Shown here in pieces: positions 15,165 to 23,520 of a stretch of 38,085 nucleotides of DNA (the stretch's first letter is position 1; every line of letters begins with the position of its first letter). This DNA is from Acetobacteraceae bacterium (GTDB lineage Bacteria; Pseudomonadota; Alphaproteobacteria; Acetobacterales; Acetobacteraceae). The stretch is from NCBI GenBank assembly GCA_003151425.1, contig PLXO01000086.1, forward strand, positions 3,067 through 41,151, read 5' to 3'. The translations under genes and the position numbers were made by a program. The notes beneath the pieces were generated by a model that searched no databases, was not told the origin of the DNA, and worked only from the letters and a program-made list of their open reading frames with translations.

Positions 15165-15983
15165 TTGTCCGATGCCGTAGTGCTCTATGAACTGGACGAG
15201 AAGGTCAGCGTCATCACGCTGAACCGTCCGCAGAAACTCAATTCCATGAACGAGGAACTGAAGCACGGGCTGCTCGACGCCTTCGCGCGCGCCGATGCGG
15301 ATCCCGCCACCAGCGTCGTTCTGCTCCGCGCCGAGGGCCGCAGCTTCTGCGCCGGCTACGACATCTCGCCGAAGGACCCGGCGCAGACCGCGTGGCGCAC
15401 CGATCCGATCAAGGCCCATCGCTACCTGAGCGGGGATCTCGCCCTCGAGATGGTGCCCTGGAACATGAAGAAGCCGGTGATCGCGTCGGTCCAGGGCCAC
15501 GTCCTGGGCGGCGGCTGCGAGCTGGTCATGCTGTGTGATCTGACCATCGCGGCCGAGGACGCAACATTCGGCGAGCCGGAAGTCCGCTTCTCCGCCGTCG
15601 GCCCCGCCATCGTGATGCCGGCGATCATCGGCTACAAGCGGGCGCGCGAGCTTCTTTACTTCGGCGACACGATCAACGCGAGCACGGCGTTGTCCTACGG
15701 CATGGTGAACCGTGTCGTGCCACGGGCCGAGCTCAAATCCGCGAGCCTTAAATTCGCCAAGCGCCTGTCGCTGATTTCCCCCGAGGCGCTCTACGCAACC
15801 AAGCTCGCGATCAACCGCGGCGCCGATGCAGCCGGATTCAGCCAACGGCTGAATGCCGGTCTCGACGTCGTCGCCCCGCTGTATGCCACGAAGACCGAGC
15901 TCGGCGTGAAGTTCCGCGAGATCATCGAGCAGGAAGGCGTGCCGGCCGCCGTCAAATGGCGGACCGCGCAGTTCAAGACATAG
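15165..15983 (+). CDS. Enoyl-CoA hydratase/isomerase family protein
   Basis: 272-residue crotonase-fold enzyme acting on acyl-CoA. The oxyanion-hole loops are SFCAGYDIS (60-68) and GHVLGGGCEL (111-120). Both crotonase glutamates are kept, Glu119 (GGCELVM) and Glu139 (FGEPEVRF), so hydratase activity is plausible. The start is TTG at 15165, supported by AGGAGG at 15152-15157. It is transcribed divergently from the dioxygenase and followed 58 bases later by the TIM-barrel protein. It probably works on CoA intermediates of the neighbouring pathway. Confidence 0.93.
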   Translation: MSDAVVLYELDEKVSVITLNRPQKLNSMNEELKHGLLDAFARADADPATSVVLLRAEGRSFCAGYDISPKDPAQTAWRTDPIKAHRYLSGDLALEMVPWNMKKPVIASVQGHVLGGGCELVMLCDLTIAAEDATFGEPEVRFSAVGPAIVMPAIIGYKRARELLYFGDTINASTALSYGMVNRVVPRAELKSASLKFAKRLSLISPEALYATKLAINRGADAAGFSQRLNAGLDVVAPLYATKTELGVKFREIIEQEGVPAAVKWRTAQFKT

Positions 15984-16041
15984 CCGCAGCCTGCAATGGG
16001 GACCGCGATACCGTGCCGGTGGACGCGCAAGAGAACGAGAG

Positions 16042-16886
16042 ATGCCCCAAAAGCTGGCGGTCTTTCAATCATTGAGGGCGATGGAACGGCGACGGCCGGA
16101 TGGCGTCGAGTGGCCTCTGTCCGAGAAATTGACGATGATCCGCGACGCCGGGTTCGACGGCGCCGGCGTGCGTTTCGTCGATGCCGATTACGCGCGCGAG
16201 GTGACCGGCTTCCTGCGCGCGCACGGTATGAGCTGGCAGGCGCAGTGCTATCCGCGCAGCGTCGAGGACCTGAAGCCTGTGCTGGCGCTGGTGCGCGAAC
16301 TCGGTGCCGATCACGTCAATCTGCAGCCGGACGTGCGGCCCTATCGGCTGGCCGAGTGCATCCCATACATCGAAGGATGGTGCCGGTTGGCGAAGGATGC
16401 AGGCATCGCCGTGCATATCGAGACGCATCGCGACCGGATGACCACGGACCTGTTCTTCACGCTGCATCTGCTGGACTGCTTCCCCGACCTGCGGTTGACC
16501 GCGGACTTGTCGCACTATGTGGTGGGCCGCGAGTTCGCCTGGCCGATCGCGCCCGAGAATCATGCGATGATCCACCGAGTGCTGGATAATAGCTGGGCCC
16601 TGCACGGCCGCATCGCCAGTCGCGAGCAGATCCAGGTACAGCTTGGTTTCCCGCAGCACCGCGACTGGGTGGAGCTGTTCATGAACTGGTGGGAGTACGG
16701 CATCCGGTCGTGGCGGCGACGCGCGGACGCGAACGCCACCTCACCTTCCTGTGCGAGCTCGGGCCGCCCACCTACGCGATCACCGGCGCCGACGGTTACG
16801 AACTGTCAGACCGCTGGCAGGAGGCGCTGGAAATGCGCGACTTGGTCCGGGCGCTGTGGCAGCGGATCGAGCTGGAAGATCGCTGA
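16042..16886 (+). CDS. Sugar phosphate isomerase/epimerase-like TIM-barrel protein, frameshifted
   Basis: AP-endonuclease-2-type TIM barrel, about 282 residues if repaired. It contains [25 protein letters not shown] and [12 protein letters not shown], the metal-binding Glu/Asp/His-bearing strands. The frame is intact to RRRADANAT (16740), then continues as Ser/Arg/Pro-rich nonsense to 17052. In the frame one base earlier the sequence reads [19 protein letters not shown] through to IELEDR and a stop at 16884-16886. Restoring one C near 16739-16741 (CC to CCC) joins the two. This is a homopolymer-type lesion, so sequencing error is a real possibility. It is downstream of the enoyl-CoA hydratase on the same strand. 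Substrate unknown. Confidence 0.85.
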
Positions 16887-16928
16887 CCTTGGCCTGCCTT
16901 TCGGTTCGTTCGCGCAGGCCCCCACATC

Positions 16929-17006
16929 GTCATGCCAGCCCACCGGGTCAAGCGCCCGGCGGCAGGCTCCGCCTGTCCTCGGGCTTGACCCGTGGGCCGG
17001 CATGAC
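16929..17006. repeat. Palindromic REP-like element
   Basis: Near-perfect inverted arms 16929-16953 (starting GTCATGCCAGCCCACCGG) and 16983-17006, around a core with its own small palindrome (CAGGCTCCGCCTG). The core stretch 16961-16984 matches 2155-2178 exactly in reverse complement. The arms resemble 32955-33030 and 31537-31566. Confidence 0.85.
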
Positions 17007-17050
17007 GTGGGCGCAACGACGATGGGTCAATCTTTCGGGCGGTTGGTATT

Positions 17051-17215
17051 AGAGCACGTTCACGCTGACTGGAATCGCCGATCCCACCTGTCATAGCCCC
17101 CACCTGTCATTGCGAGGAGCGCAGCGACGAAGCAAGCCCCCGCGGCAGGGGATTGCTTCGTCGCTGCGCTCCTCGCAATGACAGGGTACATTTCCGGTCA
17201 GGGTCAAAATGCTCT
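17051..17215. repeat. Nested inverted repeat with a perfect 33-bp stem
   Basis: Inner perfect arms 17103-17135 and 17153-17185 (33 bp, starting CCTGTCATTGCGAGGAGCGC) around a 17-base loop; this is the widespread TCATTGCGAGGAGCGCAGCGA repeat of many bacteria. An outer imperfect inverted repeat (17051-17075 and 17191-17215, both ending in AGAGCA/TGCTCT) encloses it, and its right arm runs into the stop of the minus-strand transporter. It occupies the space between convergent genes, so it may also end transcription. Confidence 0.9.
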
Positions 17216-18545
17216 AGACAACGGGCATATGCGGTGCAATCGCCCCGACGGGCAGCCTGTTCGCCTCGGCTGCGGGGGCGGGCGCCAGCACCATGGCGAG
17301 CACGGTGACGCAATTGCATAACACCATCAGCGCGGCCACGGGCCACCACGCCCCACCAACCGCAGCCACCGCGGCCGTCGCCACAAGCGGCAACGGCCCG
17401 CCGATCAACGCGCCGGTCGTCTCGCGCGCCAACGCGATGCCGCTGTAACGCAGCCGAACCTCGAACAACTCCGTATAGAAGGATGGCTGCACGCCGAACA
17501 CCGCACGCAGGCCTACCGCGAAGCCTACGACCATCGCCAGAATAATGACGATCGGATTGCGCGTCTCGAGCAACCAGAAGAATGGAAACGCGTACAACGC
17601 CCCAAACACGGAGCCGCCAATCATAATCGTTCGGCGTCCGATCCTGTCGGAAAGCCGTCCGTACAGCACGCAGGCGATGCTCCCACAAAACGCGGCGATC
17701 ACGAGCGCGCTCAACGCCGTCGCCTGCGACACGCCGAGCTGCCGCGTCATGAAGCCGAGCGTATAGACGGTGTAGACATAGCCGACACACGGCCCGACGT
17801 TGGCGCCCATCGCCACCAACACCCGCCGAGGATGATTGGTGATCAACTCCCAGGCGGGCGCGCGTGTCAGGCGTGCTTGGTCTTTTACAGCGTTGAATTC
17901 CGGCGTCTCGAGGATACGCCGTCGCACGAAGTATCCGATCCCGACCGCAACAAGGCTGAGCAGGAACGGCACGCGCCAGCCCCAGGCGACAAACTGATCC
18001 TCCGGCATCAGCGCGAAGAGGAAGAAAATGCCGGCGGAGAGGGCGATGGCAAGGTCGGTGGCAGACGGCGGCCAGCTCGCAAAAAAGCCGCGCCGCTGCG
18101 TCGATCCGTATTCTGCGGCGAACAGGATTGCGCCGGCGTACTCGGCGCCCGCCCCGAGGCCCTGCAGCAAGCGCAGCAGCAGAAGCATGATCGGTGCGGC
18201 AATCCCAATCGCGCCATAGGTGGGCAACACACCGATCGCCGCGGTACCGAATCCCATCAGCAGCAACGTGGCAATCAGGACAGGCTTGCGACCGTACTTG
18301 TCGCCGAAGTGGCCGAACAGCACGCCGCCGAAAGGCCGCACGAGATAGCCCACTGCGAACGTTGCGTAGGACGCAAGTATCCCCACCAGCGGATCATAAT
18401 TGGGGAAGAACACCTTGTTAAGCACGAGTGCCGCGGCGGTGCCGTAGAGGTAGAAATCGTACCATTCGACGATCGTGCCGATGGTGCTGGCACTCACCGC
18501 CTGCCAACGGGTCGTACGTGCCCCCGCGGTTGCCGCGTGCTGCAT
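17214..18545 (-). CDS. MFS transporter, metabolite:H+ symporter (MHS) type
   Basis: 443 residues with about 12 hydrophobic segments. Family signs are the N-terminal IGTIVEWYDFYLYG, the loop motif GHFGDKYGRKPVL (~78-90), RLLQGLGAGAEYAGA (helix 4), and a second DRIGRRT loop after helix 8. This matches proton-coupled importers of organic acids and betaines such as KgtP, ShiA and ProP. In the inner membrane it likely imports the substrate of the neighbouring catabolic genes. ATG 18545. It is downstream of, and probably co-transcribed with, the phytanoyl-CoA dioxygenase-like gene (48-base gap). Specificity cannot be read from sequence. Confidence 0.95.
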   Translation of the reverse strand: MQHAATAGARTTRWQAVSASTIGTIVEWYDFYLYGTAAALVLNKVFFPNYDPLVGILASYATFAVGYLVRPFGGVLFGHFGDKYGRKPVLIATLLLMGFGTAAIGVLPTYGAIGIAAPIMLLLLRLLQGLGAGAEYAGAILFAAEYGSTQRRGFFASWPPSATDLAIALSAGIFFLFALMPEDQFVAWGWRVPFLLSLVAVGIGYFVRRRILETPEFNAVKDQARLTRAPAWELITNHPRRVLVAMGANVGPCVGYVYTVYTLGFMTRQLGVSQATALSALVIAAFCGSIACVLYGRLSDRIGRRTIMIGGSVFGALYAFPFFWLLETRNPIVIILAMVVGFAVGLRAVFGVQPSFYTELFEVRLRYSGIALARETTGALIGGPLPLVATAAVAAVGGAWWPVAALMVLCNCVTVLAMVLAPAPAAEANRLPVGAIAPHMPVV

Positions 18546-18593
18546 GCTGGTTACCCTCCCCCTCGTGGGCCGGTTGGTCCCGACCCACTTTGC

Positions 18594-19496
18594 TCATTGT
18601 GCTGGGTGAAGCTCCGGTTGGCGAGCACCCTCGGCCACTTCGAAGAAGCGCCGCTTGAGACCCTTTTGGTTTTCGTAAATGGAACCTTGCAGATCAGCCG
18701 GCGGCAGCGGCAACCGTACCGGTACCGGTTCAAGCCGTGGCTGGATGGAGGGCGTGCCGGCGACCATAAGCTTGTCGTACGCCTCCAGCCCGCCGGGGAA
18801 GCCCAGCAGTGGCCAGGCATCAGCCGCGCGGTACTGCAGCAACAGCAGCCGCCGCTCCTTGTTCGACGTGTTGGGTGCCGAGCCGTGCACGGCGCGAACA
18901 TGATGGACGGTGATTGAACCGGCATTGCCGGTCAGCGGGATTGCGCGGGCGTAGTCGATCTCGCTTGTTGCCGGGTCCATCGCCCCGCAAAATCTGCCGT
19001 CGGAGTGATGGTCGAACACCGGACCCTTGTGGCTACCCGGAATGATCATGAGAGGGCCATTCGCAAGTTCCATGTCATCCATCATGATGCCGACGGCGGC
19101 CAGGTCATCATTGGTGTGCGGATAGAAAGCCCAATCCTGGTGCCACTCCACCGCTGCGCCAAAGCCGGCAGACTTCATGTTGAGCTTGGCGGTATCGAAC
19201 CGGATGTTCGGGCCCCAAAGCGCGTTCAGGACCGAGATGATCTTCGCATGCCGCACGAGGTCCCCGTAGCGCGGATGGTGCAGGTGCGGTGACTTGATCC
19301 GCCGCACGCGCGGCTGCTGCGGCGTGTGGGAGTCCTCCAGGTCGTAGATCTCGTCGTGATGAGCGACTGCGCGGGCCCTCTCGACGAATTCGTCCGTGAC
19401 GTGGCGCAATCGCAGAACCTCGTCCTGCGTCAGCACGTCGGGTACGACGATAGCGCCGACGCGGTTGTACTCGTCGATCTGGGTTTGATTGAGCAC
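18594..19496 (-). CDS. Phytanoyl-CoA dioxygenase (PhyH) family protein
   Basis: 300-residue non-heme Fe(II)/2-oxoglutarate oxygenase candidate. The iron triad is His119-Gln-Asp121 (EWHQDWAFY) and His204 (VRAVHGSAPN), with Arg215/216 (SNKERR) in the right place for 2-oxoglutarate. These enzymes hydroxylate alkyl carbons of diverse small molecules. GTG start at 19496, supported by GGAGG about eight bases upstream. It is followed by the MHS transporter in the same direction. The 328 bases upstream (19497-19824) contain no gene I can support and presumably hold its promoter. Confidence 0.93.
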   Translation of the reverse strand: MLNQTQIDEYNRVGAIVVPDVLTQDEVLRLRHVTDEFVERARAVAHHDEIYDLEDSHTPQQPRVRRIKSPHLHHPRYGDLVRHAKIISVLNALWGPNIRFDTAKLNMKSAGFGAAVEWHQDWAFYPHTNDDLAAVGIMMDDMELANGPLMIIPGSHKGPVFDHHSDGRFCGAMDPATSEIDYARAIPLTGNAGSITVHHVRAVHGSAPNTSNKERRLLLLQYRAADAWPLLGFPGGLEAYDKLMVAGTPSIQPRLEPVPVRLPLPPADLQGSIYENQKGLKRRFFEVAEGARQPELHPAQ

Positions 19497-19824
19497 GGCT
19501 GATTTCCTCCACGCTTCCTGCGCCGGACACGTGGCGCTGGTTACCCACGGCCCATTGTTCCTACCAGACAGTCATACTACGGGTACTCCGTCAATGAAGG
19601 GATGCCTGGGGTCAGTAGTCGCCGCCGGCTGCACTCCATTGTTAGGTATTGATCCGGGGATCAACCGCCGACGTTCGTCAGCACCATGCCGCGACGGATG
19701 GCCGGGACAGCCCCTGGGACAGAAATGACGATGAGGCGATGTCGTCGTACCATAATGAGACCGCTGGATGGGGGTGCTCGCCGTGGGGACCGGCCCGGCC
19801 CCGCCGCGTCCCGCGATGCGTCGC

Positions 19825-20934
19825 TCAGCCGCGCCCGTAGACCGCCCGCGCGTTCTCCAGGAAAACCTGCCGCCGCTGCGTCTCGGTCATCTTCAGCGGC
19901 AGCGCGTGCGCCGGGTCGTCGAAGTCCCAGTGCGGGTAGTCCGAGGCGAACAGGATGCGGTCCCAGCCGATCCAGTCGAACACCTCGGCAAGCTGCGCGC
20001 GCGGCTCCGGCTCCTCGATCGGCTGGGTGCTGAACCAGACATTGCTGCGCATATATTCCGACGGCAGGCGCTTCAGGTCCGGCAGTTCCTGCTTCAGCTT
20101 CTTCCACTGAGCGTCCATCCGCCACCCCAGCGCCGCGGCCCACGCCACGCCGCCCTCGATCAGCACGACTTTCAGGCTGGGGAAGCGCTCGAACACGCCC
20201 TCCAGCACCAAGCTCGCTACCACCGACTGGCTGCACTGCGCGTGCCCGACCATCTCCTCGATATAGTACGACGGCCAGCCGCCGGCGGTGATCGGGTAGC
20301 CGCCATAGCCGAAGGCATGGATGCCGATCGGCAGCCCCGCCGCCTCGGCCGCGGCATAGATCGGCCAGTAGCGCCGGCCACCGGGAGGCTCAGCGGTGCG
20401 CGTCAGCATCAGCACTTGAGCAAAATTCTTGTCGCCGGCGCGCAGCTCGATCTCCTTCGCCGAGGCCGCCGGATCCTCATACGGCACCACCACGGACGCC
20501 TTCAGCCGCGCATCTCGAGAAGTCCATTCCGCGATCTGCCACTCGTTGGTCGCATGCGCGATGGCCGCCGACAGATCCGGATTCTGCGCCCCCTGTCCGC
20601 TGGTCAGCGGATTGAGGATGCCGAGCGTAACGTTGTTCGGGTCCAGGTACTGCGCCGCCATGAAGGCAAGGTCGCTGCCCGGCTGACCGCCGCCCTCCGG
20701 CCAGGCGTCGCGCCGGCAGGCCATCGGTTGCGACTTCGGAAACGCCGGCCCCTTCTCCCACGGCTGGCGATAGGTCACGCCGAACGCCTCAAGGTGCGCC
20801 CGCCAACGCTGCGACAGCCACGGGTACAGCGATTTGTAGCCGAGGGTGCGTGGATGGATGTCACAGTCGGCAATCGCCAGCCGGCTTTGCGCGGCCGGCT
20901 GCACGCCGGATCGGTTCAGCACATCAACGATCAT
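19825..20934 (-). CDS. Amidohydrolase family 2 protein (first of tandem pair)
   Basis: 369 residues, TIM-barrel metal-dependent hydrolase/decarboxylase of the ACMSD-like amidohydrolase_2 family. Metal-site signatures are DCDIHP (23-28), GLPIGIHAFG (~206-215) and FASDYPHWDFDDP near the C-terminus. The family includes decarboxylases and hydrolases of aromatic ring-cleavage products (for example LigY/LigW/ACMSD relatives), which suits the extradiol dioxygenase nearby. Its ATG overlaps the stop of the upstream paralogue by four bases (20931-20934), implying coupled translation. Reaction not determined. Confidence 0.93.
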   Translation of the reverse strand: MIVDVLNRSGVQPAAQSRLAIADCDIHPRTLGYKSLYPWLSQRWRAHLEAFGVTYRQPWEKGPAFPKSQPMACRRDAWPEGGGQPGSDLAFMAAQYLDPNNVTLGILNPLTSGQGAQNPDLSAAIAHATNEWQIAEWTSRDARLKASVVVPYEDPAASAKEIELRAGDKNFAQVLMLTRTAEPPGGRRYWPIYAAAEAAGLPIGIHAFGYGGYPITAGGWPSYYIEEMVGHAQCSQSVVASLVLEGVFERFPSLKVVLIEGGVAWAAALGWRMDAQWKKLKQELPDLKRLPSEYMRSNVWFSTQPIEEPEPRAQLAEVFDWIGWDRILFASDYPHWDFDDPAHALPLKMTETQRRQVFLENARAVYGRG

Positions 20935-21995
20935 GGCACAGTCTCCCTCAGCCGAGCATACGTCCGAAGCGGGTTTTCCACCATCATCTTGTGCCGCAGC
21001 GCCGGACTTACACCCGCCGGCATCGCCGCGTCGCCGTCGAACTGCCAGTGCGGATAGTCGGTGGCGAACAGCAGCATCTCATCCGAACCGATCTGGTTCA
21101 TCAACCGGTCGATTCCACCCGGGTCCGGTGGCGCATCGAACGGTTGTGATGTCAGCCGCACCCGTTCGCGCAGGATCTCGCCCGGCGGATCGCTGACCCA
21201 GGGGATCTCGCTGCGCAATCCCTTCCAGAACTTGGTGAAGCGCCACATGTAGGCCGGCAGCCAGCTCACGCCGGACTCCATCAGCACCACCGTCAGGTCG
21301 GGGAATTTGGCGAACACCCCCTCGGCGAGCAGCGAACTGAGCGCCGACTGAAAGCCAACCGCCTGGTTGACGTAGTCCTCGGTGTAGCTGCCCGGCCAAC
21401 CGACGCCGGTCACCGGATGGCGGTAGGAACTGCCCGCGTGTACCCCAACCGGCAGATGATGGCGTTCGGCGGCGGCATAGATCGGCCAGTTCTGCCGCCG
21501 GCCGAGCGGCACCTCGCCGGACACCGGCAGCAGCACCTGCACGAAGCGCGGATCGGTGGCGCGGCGCTCGATCTCGGTCACTGCCATCTCGGCATTGGTC
21601 AGCGGCACCACGATCGAGGCCCGCAGCCGCGCATCGCGGTCCAGCCATTCATGCGCGATCCAGTCGTTCAGCGCCTTGCAGAACGCCGCCTGCAGGTCCT
21701 CGCTGAACATGGAAGCCGTGCCATACAGGCAGTTCAGAATCGCCGTTCCGGTGCCGAACGGGACCAGCGCCTCGGCGACCAGCCGCTCCGCCGTGCTGGC
21801 CGGTTTGCCCGCCGCATCGCGCCAGTCGGCCCGGACCGACAACGGCGAGTTGGCCGGATACGCAATGGTGTTCAGCTCGTCGAAGCCGCGCCGGATGGCC
21901 TGCTCGCGCCACATCTCGTCGAGATACGGATACAGCGCCGACAGGCCCGGCACCGTTGGGTGCACGTCGCAGTCGATCGGCGCGTTGGTGGTCAT
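20931..21995 (-). CDS. Amidohydrolase family 2 protein (second of tandem pair)
   Basis: 354 residues, paralogue of the downstream gene with the same plan: IDCDVHPTV (7-15), HLPVGVHAG and FATDYPHWQFDG, then a C-terminal helix with MVENPLRTYARL. The N-terminal DxH replaces the HxH of classical amidohydrolases, as in its partner. Tandem divergent copies with a 4-base overlap suggest either a heteromeric enzyme or two sequential steps; this is inference. It starts 13 bases downstream of the Rieske ferredoxin stop, so all three probably form one operon. Confidence 0.93.
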   Translation of the reverse strand: MTTNAPIDCDVHPTVPGLSALYPYLDEMWREQAIRRGFDELNTIAYPANSPLSVRADWRDAAGKPASTAERLVAEALVPFGTGTAILNCLYGTASMFSEDLQAAFCKALNDWIAHEWLDRDARLRASIVVPLTNAEMAVTEIERRATDPRFVQVLLPVSGEVPLGRRQNWPIYAAAERHHLPVGVHAGSSYRHPVTGVGWPGSYTEDYVNQAVGFQSALSSLLAEGVFAKFPDLTVVLMESGVSWLPAYMWRFTKFWKGLRSEIPWVSDPPGEILRERVRLTSQPFDAPPDPGGIDRLMNQIGSDEMLLFATDYPHWQFDGDAAMPAGVSPALRHKMMVENPLRTYARLRETVP

Positions 21996-22008
21996 CGCTT
22001 GTGCCCGA

Positions 22009-22329
22009 TCAGCCCGGCACTTTGAGCACCAGGTCGGCGCCCTCGACCTTCACCTCGAACACCTGGAGATCGACCTCGCAGGGCGCGGCGGTGGCCTTGC
22101 CGGTGCGAACGTCGAACTTGCCGGCGTGCAGCGGGCATTCGATCTCGCCGTTCTCCAGCCACCCGTCGTGCAGCTGCGAGTATTCGTGGGTGCAGATATT
22201 GTCCGTCGCGCGGAACTCGCCGCCTGGCAGGTGATACAGCGCGACCTCGCGATCGCCGACTTTCACCGCGATCGCCGCGCCCTCGGCGACATCCGCCGTC
22301 GCCGCCACCCGCACCCATTGCTCCGCCAT
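22009..22329 (-). CDS. Rieske [2Fe-2S] ferredoxin
   Basis: 106 residues, the standard length for a stand-alone Rieske ferredoxin. Cluster ligands are Cys46-His48 (ICTHEYSQLHDG) and Cys65-His68 (CPLHAGKFDVRTG). Such proteins pass electrons from a reductase to Rieske oxygenases. ATG 22329 is chosen because the product then starts directly at the domain (MAEQWVRVA), preceded by GGGGACC; a longer frame upstream adds unrelated sequence. It heads the amidohydrolase operon. The only Rieske oxygenase in the window is at 33136-34275, about 11 kb away; no reductase is visible. Confidence 0.95.
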   Translation of the reverse strand: MAEQWVRVAATADVAEGAAIAVKVGDREVALYHLPGGEFRATDNICTHEYSQLHDGWLENGEIECPLHAGKFDVRTGKATAAPCEVDLQVFEVKVEGADLVLKVPG

Positions 22330-22429
22330 CTTGGTCCCCTGGCCCGTTGTTGCGCGACTAGCATGCCAGCGCCTGCGCGTATGGCCAAGTTCGGTGGGCG
22401 CGTCGGAGGGCTGCTCCAGGACGGCCGCC

Positions 22430-22798
22430 TCATTCATCGCCGTATTGGCTGGGCAAGTGGCGCTCGACCTCCATGCCATCATACAAAACGCGGCCGATCC
22501 CAATCAGGTCGGGCATTATGGTTCGATAAAGCAATAGATGACGAGGCTGGCGGACAACCCCATCGGGCGTTCGCGCGTGGCGGCGACTGTGACGCAGGTG
22601 GTAGCTGCGTACGCCGGCCCCGAGCTCCGGCCGTGCCACGCTGCCGCGGCATTCGGGATCAGCCGCAATGTCCCGCAGGACGGCAACCAGCAGCGCCTCG
22701 TAGCGTCGTCGTGCGATCTCGCCGAACCGATCCTGCGTGTAGGTGAGGAGCTGGATGATGTCCTGCGCGGCGGTTGCTGAAAGGCGATAGGCCCGCAC
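22430..22798 (-). CDS. parE: ParE/RelE-type toxin
   Basis: 122 residues with the ParE fold pattern: AYRLSATAAQDIIQLLTYTQDRFG helix hairpin, RRRYEALLVAVLRDIAADPECRG, GVRSYHL, then RHLLLYRT and IGRVLYDGMEVERHL at the end. ParE toxins act on DNA gyrase. It carries a loop (HSRRHARTPDGVVRQP) between the YHL and LLLYR strands, which I recall in some ParE subfamilies. GTG start at 22798, three bases after the antitoxin stop, the normal antitoxin-first arrangement. Expression is expected to be autoregulated by the ParD-ParE complex. Confidence 0.88.
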   Translation of the reverse strand: MRAYRLSATAAQDIIQLLTYTQDRFGEIARRRYEALLVAVLRDIAADPECRGSVARPELGAGVRSYHLRHSRRHARTPDGVVRQPRHLLLYRTIMPDLIGIGRVLYDGMEVERHLPSQYGDE

Positions 22799-22801
22799 AG
22801 C

Positions 22802-23095
22802 CTATGAACCAGCGGCACTAACCCGCTGCCCGGCGAGCCGCCCGAGGCTCGCGATGAAATCCTCCAATTCGTCATCGTGCAGATCGCGATGGCGACCCTG
22901 ATCGAGGTCGGCAAAACCCGTATCGGCCATCTGCCGCAGGGCTTCCAGCTTGGCCGCATCGCGGGCCTCGCGGGCCTCGACCATGCGCAGACCCTCGCGC
23001 AGCACTTCACTGGCATTTTGGTAGCGGCCCGTGTTGACCAAGGCCGCGATGAGGCTTTCATGGTGCGCGGTCAGGACCACATTGCGGGTCGGCAT
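22802..23095 (-). CDS. parD: ParD-type antitoxin
   Basis: 97 residues. The N-terminal ribbon-helix-helix reads [40 protein letters not shown] (~4-43), the ParD/CopG pattern; the C-terminal part ([24 protein letters not shown]) should wrap the toxin. The same frame stays open upstream to 23386 through a truncated ABC transporter fragment, so the start needs care. ATG 23095 (MPTRNVV) matches the family N-terminus. The extra C-terminal residues ([13 protein letters not shown]) exceed typical ParD. Confidence 0.88.
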   Translation of the reverse strand: MPTRNVVLTAHHESLIAALVNTGRYQNASEVLREGLRMVEAREARDAAKLEALRQMADTGFADLDQGRHRDLHDDELEDFIASLGRLAGQRVSAAGS

Positions 23096-23173
23096 GGCAT
23101 CGTCCTTGGCTCGGGTGATCGGTCTCCGCAGCTTAGCGGGATTGGCATAGTATGCCAATCTGGAAGGAGAGAG

Positions 23174-23386
23174 GCCCCGCGGCCGACGCCGGGCCACCAT
23201 GGCCGAGGTGGTGGACTTGCCGCAGCCCGACTCGCCCACCAGCCCGACGCTCTCGCCGGCGCGCAAACTGAAACCGATGCCGTCGACCGCGCGGAACGGT
23301 TTCGCCGGTGGCGCCGCGCCGCACAGTCGGGCCAGCCATGCGGTACTCGATCCGGTGGCGGGATATTCCTTCACCAGTGTATCCAC
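23174..23386 (-). pseudogene. Truncated oligopeptide/dipeptide ABC transporter ATPase
   Basis: About 71 codons matching the N-terminal part of a Dpp/Opp-type ATPase: [49 protein letters not shown] with Walker [11 protein letters not shown] (~51-60). Similarity stops right after SAMVAR, and the frame runs into ParD. Signature, Walker B and the rest are absent, and no permease or binding-protein genes are nearby. The upstream in-frame stop is only about six codons before the GTG, so the fragment is isolated on both sides. It looks like a remnant left by deletion or by arrival of the toxin-antitoxin module. Confidence 0.8.
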
Positions 23387-23520
23387 GTATGCCAGGCATG
23401 CTCACGATGAATCCAGCCCTGGGACACACTATGTTACTGCCTGAGACGATCGCCTGTGCTACCGACAGGCGGGCGACGGCGGGAGGGCCGTCACCACACT
23501 GCGAGAACCGGAGGACCATC

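Noticed and set aside
22331-22537. Small plus-strand gene between Rieske ferredoxin and ParE
   Set aside because: It overlaps the ParE gene antisense, has no ribosome-binding site and no recognisable content.
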